From: Xanthobacter autotrophicus
GTDB lineage: Bacteria; Pseudomonadota; Alphaproteobacteria; Rhizobiales; Xanthobacteraceae
Length of the DNA stretch: 64,000 nucleotides
Reading direction: 5' to 3'
Assembly: GCF_005871085.1 (NCBI RefSeq)
Contig: NZ_VAUP01000007.1
Location: 56,835-120,834, forward strand
Positions within the stretch are counted from its first letter, which is position 1, and every line of letters starts with the position of its first letter. Made by a program: the position numbers and the translations under genes. Below, piece by piece: positions 9,633-18,698 of the stretch. Under the pieces are notes generated by a model. It searched no databases. It was not told the origin of the DNA and was given only the letters and a program-made list of their open reading frames with translations.

Positions 9633-10348
9633 GGGGGAAGGTTTGTTCCTCGTGGTGTGCGCCGGAGCCTTGTTGCGCTGCCGCTGAACCCTCTCCCGCT
9701 CGCGGGGGAGGGCAGGGTGGGACCGGAGGCTTCCGCAATCGCGCCCCTGCGGGGCAAGGCCGCGTCCCATTTCGCTACACCCGTTCGCGCCGGGGCGGCA
9801 CGCAGCCAGAACGCAGCGTGTCCGAATCGGTTCTTGGCGTTCTTTCCCGGTTCGTTCCTTCCGGGGCCTTTGGTTCGGCGCCCGGCATGTTGTCCTCTCC
9901 CCTGCCCGCGGAACGGGGGCGGGGCTTCTCCACCCCGTCGCCCTTGACCGGAGGGCCCATCTCGCCGCTTTGCAAGCCCCCGCTCCAGAGGAGCGGTGCG
10001 ATCCCGCTTGCGGGGGAGGGCAGGGTGGGGGCTGGTGCCTCCCCACCCGTGCGGATCTCCGCGGGTAGGGCTCTGCCCCCTCCCCAACCCTCCCCCGCAC
10101 GCGGGAGAGGGGGCGGGCCGGCGGTTCCCCGCCCATCTCACCATCGTCGCCCTCCGGCTTGACCGGACGGCCCATCTCGCCGCTTTGCAATCCCCCGCCG
10201 CCTTGCTCTCCCGCCGCCTTGTCCAGGCCGGGCCATGGGCCGTCCGGTCAAGCCGGACGGCGACGGCGCGTGGGGGCCTGAAAGCGCGGCCCCCGCCCCA
10301 ACGCTGCTCCGCCGCCTATCCCGGCGGGGGCCCTCTCGCCGCTCGCCC
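9633..10348. repeat. Gene-free block rich in GC palindromes and repeats
   Basis: No credible gene lies in these 716 bp. A module centred on CCCGCTxGCGGGGGAGGGCA is present at 9695-9721 and 10003-10029 and inverted at 10082-10110. A 38-bp element (TTGACCGGA...CTTTGCAA...CCCCC) is repeated at 9944-9981 and 10159-10196 with two differences. A 28-bp inverted repeat (10148-10175 against 10235-10262, one mismatch) surrounds the second copy. This looks like a cluster of REP/BIME-type intergenic elements, common in GC-rich Hyphomicrobiales. The downstream end of the GntR gene and the convergent hydrolase gene flank it. Confidence 0.75.
10148..10262. repeat. 28-bp inverted repeat, arms 10148-10175 and 10235-10262
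   Basis: The left arm contains CGGCTTGACCGGACGGCCC and the right arm is its reverse complement, with one mismatch over 28 bp. The arms are separated by 59 bp. A transcript could fold into a long stem, and the element could also be a degenerate mobile REP unit. It lies between the convergent GntR regulator and serine hydrolase genes. Confidence 0.8.
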
Positions 10349-11950
10349 TCACCGCCGCTCGAAGGTGCCGAGGCCGTTTTCGTTGAAGAATTCCACCTTC
10401 ATCCGCCGGTCCGAGAAGGTCACCTGCGACACCGATCCCACTGGCGCCGTCTCCTCGCCCTCGGGGCGGAAGATGAAGTCGTCCCCGCTCCAGTGGTCGA
10501 GGATGAACACGCGTGGCTTCGGCCCCACGGTGAGGACGAGGCGGCCCTTCTCTTCGCTCACCCGCGCCTCGCCGAAATAGGCATTGGCGTAGGTGCCCAC
10601 ATAGGTGGCAAGCGGCTTGGCCGGCGCGGGCTTGGCGGGCGCGCTCTTGCCGGCGAGGGCGCCGAGTGGCGTGTAGAGCGGATCGATGAGCAGGCCATAG
10701 GCCGTGAGCCAGTCGCGCGTCACCGTGCCGAACTGGGCAAGGTCCATGAAGCTGGCGGAGAGGGCTTCAGGCGCGCCCGTGGGCTGGGCATTGGTGAGCA
10801 CCACGATGCCCAGCTTCTCGGAGGGCAAGAGCACGTAGGTGGTACCGGCGCCGAGAATGAAGGCGCCGGAATGGTCGATCATCACCCGGCCGGCCGGCGA
10901 GACGTTCACCGAGAAGCCATAGCCATAGAAGCCGGCGCGGGCATCGGGGGCATAGGCGGGCGAGGAGATCATCTCCGGCCGCATGGCCGGCAGCAGCGCC
11001 TTCTCGGGCACGATCTGCCGGCCCTCATAGGTGCCGCCGCCCAGCACGAAGCCGAGCCAATGGGCCATGTCCCGCACGGACGAACTCACCCCGCCCGCCG
11101 GGGACTGGGCCTGTGGATCGCGCTGGAACTTCGCTGCGAAGGTCTTGCTCTCCCCGATCTTGCCGACCCGCACATGGGGCACGGCGCGGTTGGAGCGGGC
11201 CATGTAGTCGGCAAAGCGCGAGGAGGTGGAAGCCATGCCCAGCGGCTTGTAGAGCACCTCGTCGGACAAGGTCTCCCAGTCCTTGCCCGCCGCGCTGGCC
11301 ACCGCCTCGGCGGCGGCGGTGACGCCGAAATTGGTATAGGCATAGGAGACGCGGAACGGGGCGAGGGGCAGCTTCTTCAGCCGCTCCAGCACCTGCCGGC
11401 GATCGTAGCCGAGGTCTTCCAGCTCGTCGCCGGCATGGTCCGGCAGGCCCGAGCGGTGGCTGTAGAGATCGGCGATGGTGACATGCTCGGACACCCAGTC
11501 GTCGTTCAGGGCGAACCAGGGCAGGAGGTCCTCGACCGGGGTGTCCCATTTCACCGTGCCCCTGCCCACCTCGTGGGCCACCACGCCGGCGCCCACCGAC
11601 TTGGACAGGGAGGCGAGCTGGAACACGGTGTCCGCATCGATGGCCGCGCTCTCGCCCACCTTGCGCACGCCATAGCCCTTGAGGAACACCGTCTTGCCCT
11701 CGTGCACCACGGCCACCGCGAGACCGGGAATGCCGGAGCGCTCCATGAGGTCCCGGGCGAGGGCGTCGACCTTGCCCACCGCGCTCTCGATCTGCCCCTT
11801 GGGGATGGGCACTCCCGATGTCTGCGGCGGCGGCCGGGAGGCGTCGATCTGGGTCTGGGCGAGGGCCGGGGAGGCGAGGAGGAGGAGGGCAAGAGCGGTA
11901 CAGGACAGGCCGGCGCGCCGGCCGGCTCGTGGGAAACGCCTGTGGGCCAT
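10349..11950 (-). CDS. Serine hydrolase of the beta-lactamase (class C / AmpH-like) family
   Basis: A 533-residue exported protein. The signal peptide spans about 1-31 (hydrophobic LSCTALALLLLASPALA, cleavage after ALAQ). The penicillin-recognising fold has SLSK (Ser114, Lys117), YTN (205-207) in YAYTNFG, and HSG in MIDHSGAF as the third box. A C-terminal beta-rich extension (about 430-533, PLATYVGTYANAYFG) resembles the DUF3471-type domain of these hydrolases. The start at 11950 is chosen because GGAGG lies 8 nt upstream; an in-frame ATG at 11965 lacks a site. It could be a DD-peptidase, esterase or beta-lactamase, and the family cannot be resolved further by eye. Confidence 0.88.
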   Translation of the reverse strand: MAHRRFPRAGRRAGLSCTALALLLLASPALAQTQIDASRPPPQTSGVPIPKGQIESAVGKVDALARDLMERSGIPGLAVAVVHEGKTVFLKGYGVRKVGESAAIDADTVFQLASLSKSVGAGVVAHEVGRGTVKWDTPVEDLLPWFALNDDWVSEHVTIADLYSHRSGLPDHAGDELEDLGYDRRQVLERLKKLPLAPFRVSYAYTNFGVTAAAEAVASAAGKDWETLSDEVLYKPLGMASTSSRFADYMARSNRAVPHVRVGKIGESKTFAAKFQRDPQAQSPAGGVSSSVRDMAHWLGFVLGGGTYEGRQIVPEKALLPAMRPEMISSPAYAPDARAGFYGYGFSVNVSPAGRVMIDHSGAFILGAGTTYVLLPSEKLGIVVLTNAQPTGAPEALSASFMDLAQFGTVTRDWLTAYGLLIDPLYTPLGALAGKSAPAKPAPAKPLATYVGTYANAYFGEARVSEEKGRLVLTVGPKPRVFILDHWSGDDFIFRPEGEETAPVGSVSQVTFSDRRMKVEFFNENGLGTFERR

Positions 11951-12243
11951 GGGTGATGCCTCCATGCACCTGCGCTCACCGGCGCAGGCTGCTTGTGGCT
12001 CCAGGCTTAGCGGCAGGGGCCGGAGGCCCGCAAGGGGGCGGGTGGAGCAGGACCGGCGGGGAACCGCGAGGGACGCCGGGGCTGGGGGTTAGGGGCTATC
12101 CCCCGTGTTCCCGAACACGCCGCCGGGCCGGTGGGCGGACGGGATCCTGACTACGTGCCGTGCCTCGGCTTCCTGCTGCTGCTCTCGGCGGGCGGGGAGA
12201 GGGCAACGACAACGGCTGAGGCCCTCAGTCCGGGCCCCCGCCC

Positions 12244-14556
<2,313 letters not shown>

Positions 14557-14858
14557 CGCCGGTCTCCTCCGGGTGTCCGGGGGCATCGAGCGGCCTACTG
14601 CTCTTGAAGCCCCCACGTCCTAGATCTGGAGGGACGTGCCGCATCTCTCCGAATCGAGCCCATTGGAATCGAATCGGGTGGCTGTTGTCTAGAGTCCAGC
14701 CGAGTCAAGAGGCGGAAAATTGCGGTCACGCTTTGGTTTTCGCCGGTTTTCGGGGCGGTGGATAGCGATGTTCGCCGCCGGTGGCCGGAGCGACGCTGGG
14801 TCGCCGTGGACGGGGCGGCAGCGGGGTGCTTCTGTGCCGTCCCAAACAGGAGGAAAAC
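14557..14858. other. Divergent spacer between the sensor kinase and the Fae-like gene
   Basis: This 302-bp non-coding spacer holds the promoters of both divergent genes. A Shine-Dalgarno AGGAGG (about 14849-14854) serves the Fae-like gene. I see no convincing -35/-10 pair, hairpin or small gene. Confidence 0.5.
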
Positions 14859-15398
14859 ATGACCGACATCTGGTTCAAGGCGGGTGAAGCGACGGTTCTC
14901 GCGGCGGAGGGGCAGGCCACCGACGCCATGCCGGAAGTGCTGATCGGCTCCGTGCGCGGCCCGGTGGGGCAGGCGGTCGCCTCCATGATGGGGCAGGTGC
15001 AGGGCCACACCCGCATGTTCGTGGTGCGCGACCTGAACCAGCTGGTGCGCCCGCTGACCATGATGACCACCAAGGCCACCATCCACACCGCCGAATATGT
15101 GGACCTCCTCGGCGGCGTGGTGCAGGCCGCCATGGGCGACGCCATCATCGATTGCGTCAGCGAGGGCATCCTGCCCAAGGACGAGGTGGACGAACTGGCC
15201 ATGATCATCATGGTGTGGCTCGATCCGCGCTGTGCCGAGGATCCGGACCTCGACAAGGCCGACCTCTACCGCACCAATTACGAGGCGACCAAGCTCGCCA
15301 TCTCTCGCGCCATGAAGGGCGAGCCGACCATCGACGAGCTGATCGCCAATCGGAAGACGGTAAAACACTACGCCCTGGAAGGCGTGGTCGACTACTGA
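14859..15398 (+). CDS. Formaldehyde-activating enzyme (Fae) family protein lacking the catalytic His
   Basis: A 179-residue protein aligning along its length with Fae, which condenses formaldehyde with tetrahydromethanopterin. Shared features include LIGSVRGPVGQAV (Fae IIGPRGSPAETA), LTMMTTKATI (Fae NTLMFNKVTI), CVSEGILPKDEVDEL and NYEATKLAISRAMKGEP near the C-terminus. Anchoring on the LIG turn, the Fae catalytic histidine (His17 of the M. extorquens enzyme) aligns with Met24, and the nearby Asp aligns with Glu26. Enzymatic formaldehyde condensation is therefore doubtful; it may be a Fae paralogue with a binding or sensing role. No tetrahydromethanopterin-pathway gene is nearby. AGGAGG precedes the ATG. 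An ECF sigma/ChrR pair follows 300 bp downstream. Confidence 0.8.
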   Translation: MTDIWFKAGEATVLAAEGQATDAMPEVLIGSVRGPVGQAVASMMGQVQGHTRMFVVRDLNQLVRPLTMMTTKATIHTAEYVDLLGGVVQAAMGDAIIDCVSEGILPKDEVDELAMIIMVWLDPRCAEDPDLDKADLYRTNYEATKLAISRAMKGEPTIDELIANRKTVKHYALEGVVDY

Positions 15399-15697
15399 GC
15401 GGCCCGGTCGCTGCCGAGGTCACGGTGACGTTGGTGGAGGTCTTCCGGGGGCTGGGCTAAGGTCGCGGCGCGCGCGGCGCAATCGGGGGCTCGTATCATC
15501 CGATTGCGTCCACGCTTCGTATCGAGTGCATGGATGTCGCCGAGCCCTGTCTTCTGGTTCCCTCTCTCCCGCCGTCGCCCCGGGCGCGGGCGCGGGCGCT
15601 GCCGCGTGGCGGGCGTCCGGCCGGGCTGTTTGCCGGTCCGGTGGCTGGATCCGCCAGTGGGCTTCCCGACGGCGGCACGTCTGCCGGGCTGCCTGAT

Positions 15698-16276
15698 ATG
15701 AGCGCGGCCCCACCGGTGTCCGCGCCCCGCCCGGGGGCCGACATGAGCGCCCTCGTCGTCGCCATTGCCCGCACCGGGGATCGCGAGGCCTTCGCTCTCC
15801 TGTTCCGGCATTTCGCGCCACGGGTGAAGGCCTTCCTCATGCGCAGCGGCCTTGCCGCCAATACGGCGGAGGAACTGGCGCAGGAAACCCTGCTGACAGT
15901 GTGGCGAAAGGCGTCCTATTTCGACCCGACTCGCGCCGCTGCCTCCACCTGGATCTTCACCATCGCCCGCAACCTCTCCATCGACATGAAGCGCCGTGAG
16001 CGCAATATGGGTACCGTCGACTTGGACGCGGTGGACGAGGAGGCCGACGAGACCTCCGGCGAGACCATCCTCATGAGCGCCGAGCGCGAGGCGCGGGTGC
16101 GGGCGGCCCTTGCCAAGCTCTCCGAGGAGCAGGCCGCCATCGTCCGGCTCTCCTTCTTTCAGGAGAAACCCCATTCGCAGATCGCGCAGGAGCTGGGCAT
16201 TCCGCTCGGCACCGCCAAGTCGCGCGTCCGGCTGGCCCTGAGCCGCCTGCGGACGCTGCTGGAAGATTTGAAATGA
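15698..16276 (+). CDS. ECF RNA polymerase sigma factor, RpoE/ChrR (ECF11) type
   Basis: A 192-residue sigma factor with region 2 (REAFALLFRHFAPRVKAFLMR, with EELAQETLLTVWRKA), helix STWIFTIARNLSIDMKRR, and region 4 with the helix-turn-helix QIAQELGIPLGTAKSRVRLALSR. Its stop overlaps the ATG of the ChrR-type anti-sigma gene (ATGA), the standard ECF11 arrangement. In Rhodobacter this pair mounts the response to singlet oxygen. The ATG at 15698 is the first that leaves a normal-length protein; the ATG at 15743 is an alternative, and neither has a strong ribosome site. The upstream 299 bp (15399-15697) contains no gene, and I could not find a clear autoregulatory promoter. Confidence 0.9.
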   Translation: MSAAPPVSAPRPGADMSALVVAIARTGDREAFALLFRHFAPRVKAFLMRSGLAANTAEELAQETLLTVWRKASYFDPTRAAASTWIFTIARNLSIDMKRRERNMGTVDLDAVDEEADETSGETILMSAEREARVRAALAKLSEEQAAIVRLSFFQEKPHSQIAQELGIPLGTAKSRVRLALSRLRTLLEDLK

Positions 16277-16989
16277 GCGTTCATTCCCATCCCGGCGACG
16301 ACACCCTGCTGCGCTATGCGGCAGGTGTGCTGCCGGCCGGCCCGGCCCTGCTGGTGGAAATCCATCTTCAGGCCTGCCCGCACTGCCGCGCCGCCGTGCG
16401 CCGCTTCGAGGCGGTGGGCGGCGTGCTGCTGGATGCGGCCGAGCCGGCGGCCCTCGCCGGCGACGCCTTCGCCCGCACCCTGGCGCGGCTTGGCCCCGCG
16501 CCGGTGTCTGGGCCGGTGTCCGGCGGCCTGACGGGCAGCGGCGCCCGGCGCGATCATCTTGAGGCCGGACCGTCGGGCTCCGCCGCCGCGCCACGTGCGG
16601 AAGGGCTGGTGCTGCCGGATGGCGTCCGCCTGCCGCGACCGCTCGCTTCCCGCCGCATCGGCGCCATGATGCCGGTGGCCCCCGGCGTTCGGATGGGGCG
16701 GGTGCATGTGCCCGAGGATGGGCAGTCCAATGTCTTCCTGTTCCAGATCGGCCCGGGCCGGGCCATTCCCCGTCACACCCATGCCGGAACGGAATATACT
16801 CACGTCATCTGCGGCGGCTTCAGCGATCCGTCCGGCCACTACGGTCCCGGCGACTTGGTGGAAGCTGACGGTGACGTGGATCATTCGCCGCGCGTGGACG
16901 ACGATGGAACCTGCATCTGCCTCGCCGCCTTCGAGGGCCGGCTGCGCTTTCATGGCCTGCTGGGCGTTGTGCTGCGGCCCTTCATCTAG
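16273..16989 (+). CDS. chrR: ChrR-family zinc-binding cupin anti-sigma factor
   Basis: A 238-residue two-domain protein. The N-terminal zinc anti-sigma domain has ligands His6, His31, Cys35 and Cys38 (HLQACPHC), the same spacing as Rhodobacter sphaeroides ChrR. The C-terminal cupin has metal-ligand candidates in HTHAGTEYTH and VDHSPRV. In the studied system ChrR holds the sigma factor inactive and is degraded after singlet oxygen or organic hydroperoxide stress, and the cupin domain is needed for sensing. The gene overlaps the sigma gene by 4 bp. A proline/glycine-rich linker of about 50 residues separates the domains. Confidence 0.9.
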   Translation: MSVHSHPGDDTLLRYAAGVLPAGPALLVEIHLQACPHCRAAVRRFEAVGGVLLDAAEPAALAGDAFARTLARLGPAPVSGPVSGGLTGSGARRDHLEAGPSGSAAAPRAEGLVLPDGVRLPRPLASRRIGAMMPVAPGVRMGRVHVPEDGQSNVFLFQIGPGRAIPRHTHAGTEYTHVICGGFSDPSGHYGPGDLVEADGDVDHSPRVDDDGTCICLAAFEGRLRFHGLLGVVLRPFI

Positions 16990-17021
16990 AGCGTTCTTCG
17001 CTCGCCCTAGCTCACGAAAAT

Positions 17022-17092
17022 CGCTCTAGAGTCTTGCTTTGACGCGTTTTCTTCACGCGAAATGGTACCCGTTTCGCTGAAAAATGCTCTGA
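17022..17092. repeat. Dispersed Hyphomicrobiales intergenic repeat
   Basis: A short AT-richer element containing GCTTTGACGCGTTTTCTTC, followed by ACGCGAAATGGTACCCG and a TTTCGCTGAAAAATGCTCT-like end. This wording is familiar as a high-copy intergenic repeat in Bradyrhizobium, Rhodopseudomonas and relatives (recalled, not searched). It lies between the convergent chrR and DUF2244 genes. Confidence 0.6.
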
Positions 17093-17098
17093 GGGCGC

Positions 17099-17638
17099 TC
17101 AGAAGGAATTGCGCGGCACGCCCTTCTTCACCACGGACAGGGCGTGGGAGAGGTCGGTCGCCAGCTCGGCCTTCTGGTCCGGTCCCAAAAAGCGCCCCAC
17201 CGGCACCGTGCGCGGGCCGCTGACGAGGGCGACATCCAGTGTGCCGTGGTCCTCGTCGTCCTCCCGCGTCAGGCGGGTCCAGAACGGGTTGAGCCGGGTG
17301 ATGGTGCGCCGCCCGCGCGCCGGCTCGCGCCGCACCTCGATGACGCTGGGGGTGACGAGGATATGCTCGCGCGCCCGCGCCGAGCGGAAGCTGGCGCGGA
17401 AGGCGATATAAATCAGCAGCACGTCGAGGCCGAAGAAGCCGAAGATGGGCCAGGCCCCCATGGCGAGGAAGCCGAGCCCGGTGACGAGGCTGACGCCGCC
17501 GACGCCCATCATCACCATGCGAAAGCCGCGCGGGGTGAGCGAGCGATGCGGGGCAAGCGTCACCGCATAGACGACGGGTTCCTCCGGGAAGGCCTCGTCC
17601 CCTTCGGGTGCGGTATCACGGTCGCTGGCTTGGGGCAT
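17099..17638 (-). CDS. DUF2244 domain membrane protein
   Basis: A 179-residue protein matching DUF2244 in layout: a short acidic N-terminus, VVYAVTLAPHRSLTPRGF, two adjacent transmembrane helices (about 42-85, split by GAWP) and a cytoplasmic domain with WTRLTREDDEDHG and VPVGRFLGPDQKAELA. The function of the family is unknown. The ATG at 17638 overlaps, head to head, a possible ATG of the divergent nth gene at 17637, although nth more probably starts at 17661. The open frame continues far upstream antisense to nth, but that extension is low-complexity shadow sequence. Confidence 0.85.
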   Translation of the reverse strand: MPQASDRDTAPEGDEAFPEEPVVYAVTLAPHRSLTPRGFRMVMMGVGGVSLVTGLGFLAMGAWPIFGFFGLDVLLIYIAFRASFRSARAREHILVTPSVIEVRREPARGRRTITRLNPFWTRLTREDDEDHGTLDVALVSGPRTVPVGRFLGPDQKAELATDLSHALSVVKKGVPRNSF

Positions 17639-17660
17639 GGACCGACAGTATACCGGAAAA

Positions 17661-18689
17661 ATGCCGCTCAAGATCACTCCGCCCAAACCTTCCGTTGCGA
17701 CCGAGGATGGTGTGCCCAAGACGGGGCCCGCCGGGACGGGAGCAGCCAAGTCTGGTGCTGTCAAGTCCGCTGTTTCCGCACCGGCAGCGAAAGCCAAGAC
17801 CGGCGGCGGCAAGACCGGCGGTGGCAAGACCGGAGCAAAGGCCACGGCCGGGACGGGCGCACCCAAAGGCGGCGCCAAGGCTCCGGCCAAGCTAGCCGCC
17901 AAACCGGCTGCGAAGCCCGCCACGAAGCCCGCCACGAAGCCCGCCTCCACGGGCAAGCGCAGGCAGGTCGCTCCCCCGCCGCCCGGCCCCGCACCCCGCC
18001 GCAACAAGGCGGTGGCGAATGCGGCGGCCGCCGCCCACGGCAAGACGCTGCTTGCCTGGAGCGAGGAAGAGATCGCCGAGGCCTTCGCTCGCTTCGAGGC
18101 GCAGGACCCCGAGCCCAAGGGCGAACTCAACCACACCGATGCCTTCACCCTGCTGGTGGCCGTGGTGCTCTCGGCGCAGGCCACCGATACGGGGGTGAAC
18201 AAGGCCACCACCGGCCTGTTCGCCGCCGCCGCCACGCCCGCCGCCATGGTTACGCTCGGGGAGGAGGAGGTGGCCCGCCATATCCGTACCCTTGGCCTCT
18301 ATCGCGGCAAGGCGAAGAATGTGGTGGAGCTGTCCCGCCTGCTGCTGGAGCGCCATGCCGGCGTGGTGCCGCGCGACCGCGAGGCGCTGGAGGCGCTGCC
18401 GGGGGTGGGCCGCAAGACCGCCAATGTGGTGCTGAACATCGCCTTCGGCGCGCCCACCATCGCGGTGGATACCCACCTGTTCCGGGTGGCCAACCGCACC
18501 GGCCTTGCGCCCGGCCCGACGCCGCTGGCGGTGGAGCTGGGCCTTGAGGCGCGCATCCCTGACCACTTCAAGCTGCACGCCCACCACTGGCTGATCCTGC
18601 ACGGCCGCTACATCTGCAAGGCGACCAAGCCCGAATGCGGCCGCTGCATCATCGCGGATCTCTGCCGCTGGCCGGAGAAAAGGTTCTGA
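17661..18689 (+). CDS. nth: Endonuclease III with long Lys/Ala/Pro-rich N-terminal tail
   Basis: A base-excision-repair DNA glycosylase/AP lyase that removes oxidised pyrimidines. The catalytic core (about the last 215 residues) has the HhH motif LPGVGRKTANVVL with the catalytic Lys, VDTHLFRVANR with the catalytic Asp, and a C-terminal 4Fe-4S cluster Cys-x6-Cys-x2-Cys-x5-Cys. About 125 residues of tail precede it, built from Lys, Ala, Gly, Pro and Thr, including KTGGG and KPAT repeats. This histone-like basic tail could add non-specific DNA binding. The ATG at 17661 is preferred over 17637, which would overlap the DUF2244 start; neither has a strong ribosome site. Confidence 0.92.
   Translation: MPLKITPPKPSVATEDGVPKTGPAGTGAAKSGAVKSAVSAPAAKAKTGGGKTGGGKTGAKATAGTGAPKGGAKAPAKLAAKPAAKPATKPATKPASTGKRRQVAPPPPGPAPRRNKAVANAAAAAHGKTLLAWSEEEIAEAFARFEAQDPEPKGELNHTDAFTLLVAVVLSAQATDTGVNKATTGLFAAAATPAAMVTLGEEEVARHIRTLGLYRGKAKNVVELSRLLLERHAGVVPRDREALEALPGVGRKTANVVLNIAFGAPTIAVDTHLFRVANRTGLAPGPTPLAVELGLEARIPDHFKLHAHHWLILHGRYICKATKPECGRCIIADLCRWPEKRF
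17796..17945 (+). repeat. Coding minisatellites in the nth tail (15-bp and 12-bp units)
   Basis: AAGACCGGCGGCGGC (Lys-Thr-Gly-Gly-Gly) is repeated twice plus a partial copy from 17796 to about 17834. ACGAAGCCCGCC (Thr-Lys-Pro-Ala) is repeated three times at 17910-17945. Copy number is likely to vary between strains by slippage (inference). Confidence 0.85.
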
Positions 18690-18698
18690 GGCGGCGCC

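Noticed and set aside
9629..10162. Open frames on both strands across the repeat block after the GntR gene
   Set aside because: They translate repeat palindromes (Pro/Arg/Gly-rich) and lack any domain or ribosome site.
17639..18247. N-terminal extension of the DUF2244 frame over nth
   Set aside because: The extension is low-complexity Ala/Gly/Pro antisense to the nth tail, and DUF2244 is complete from 17638.
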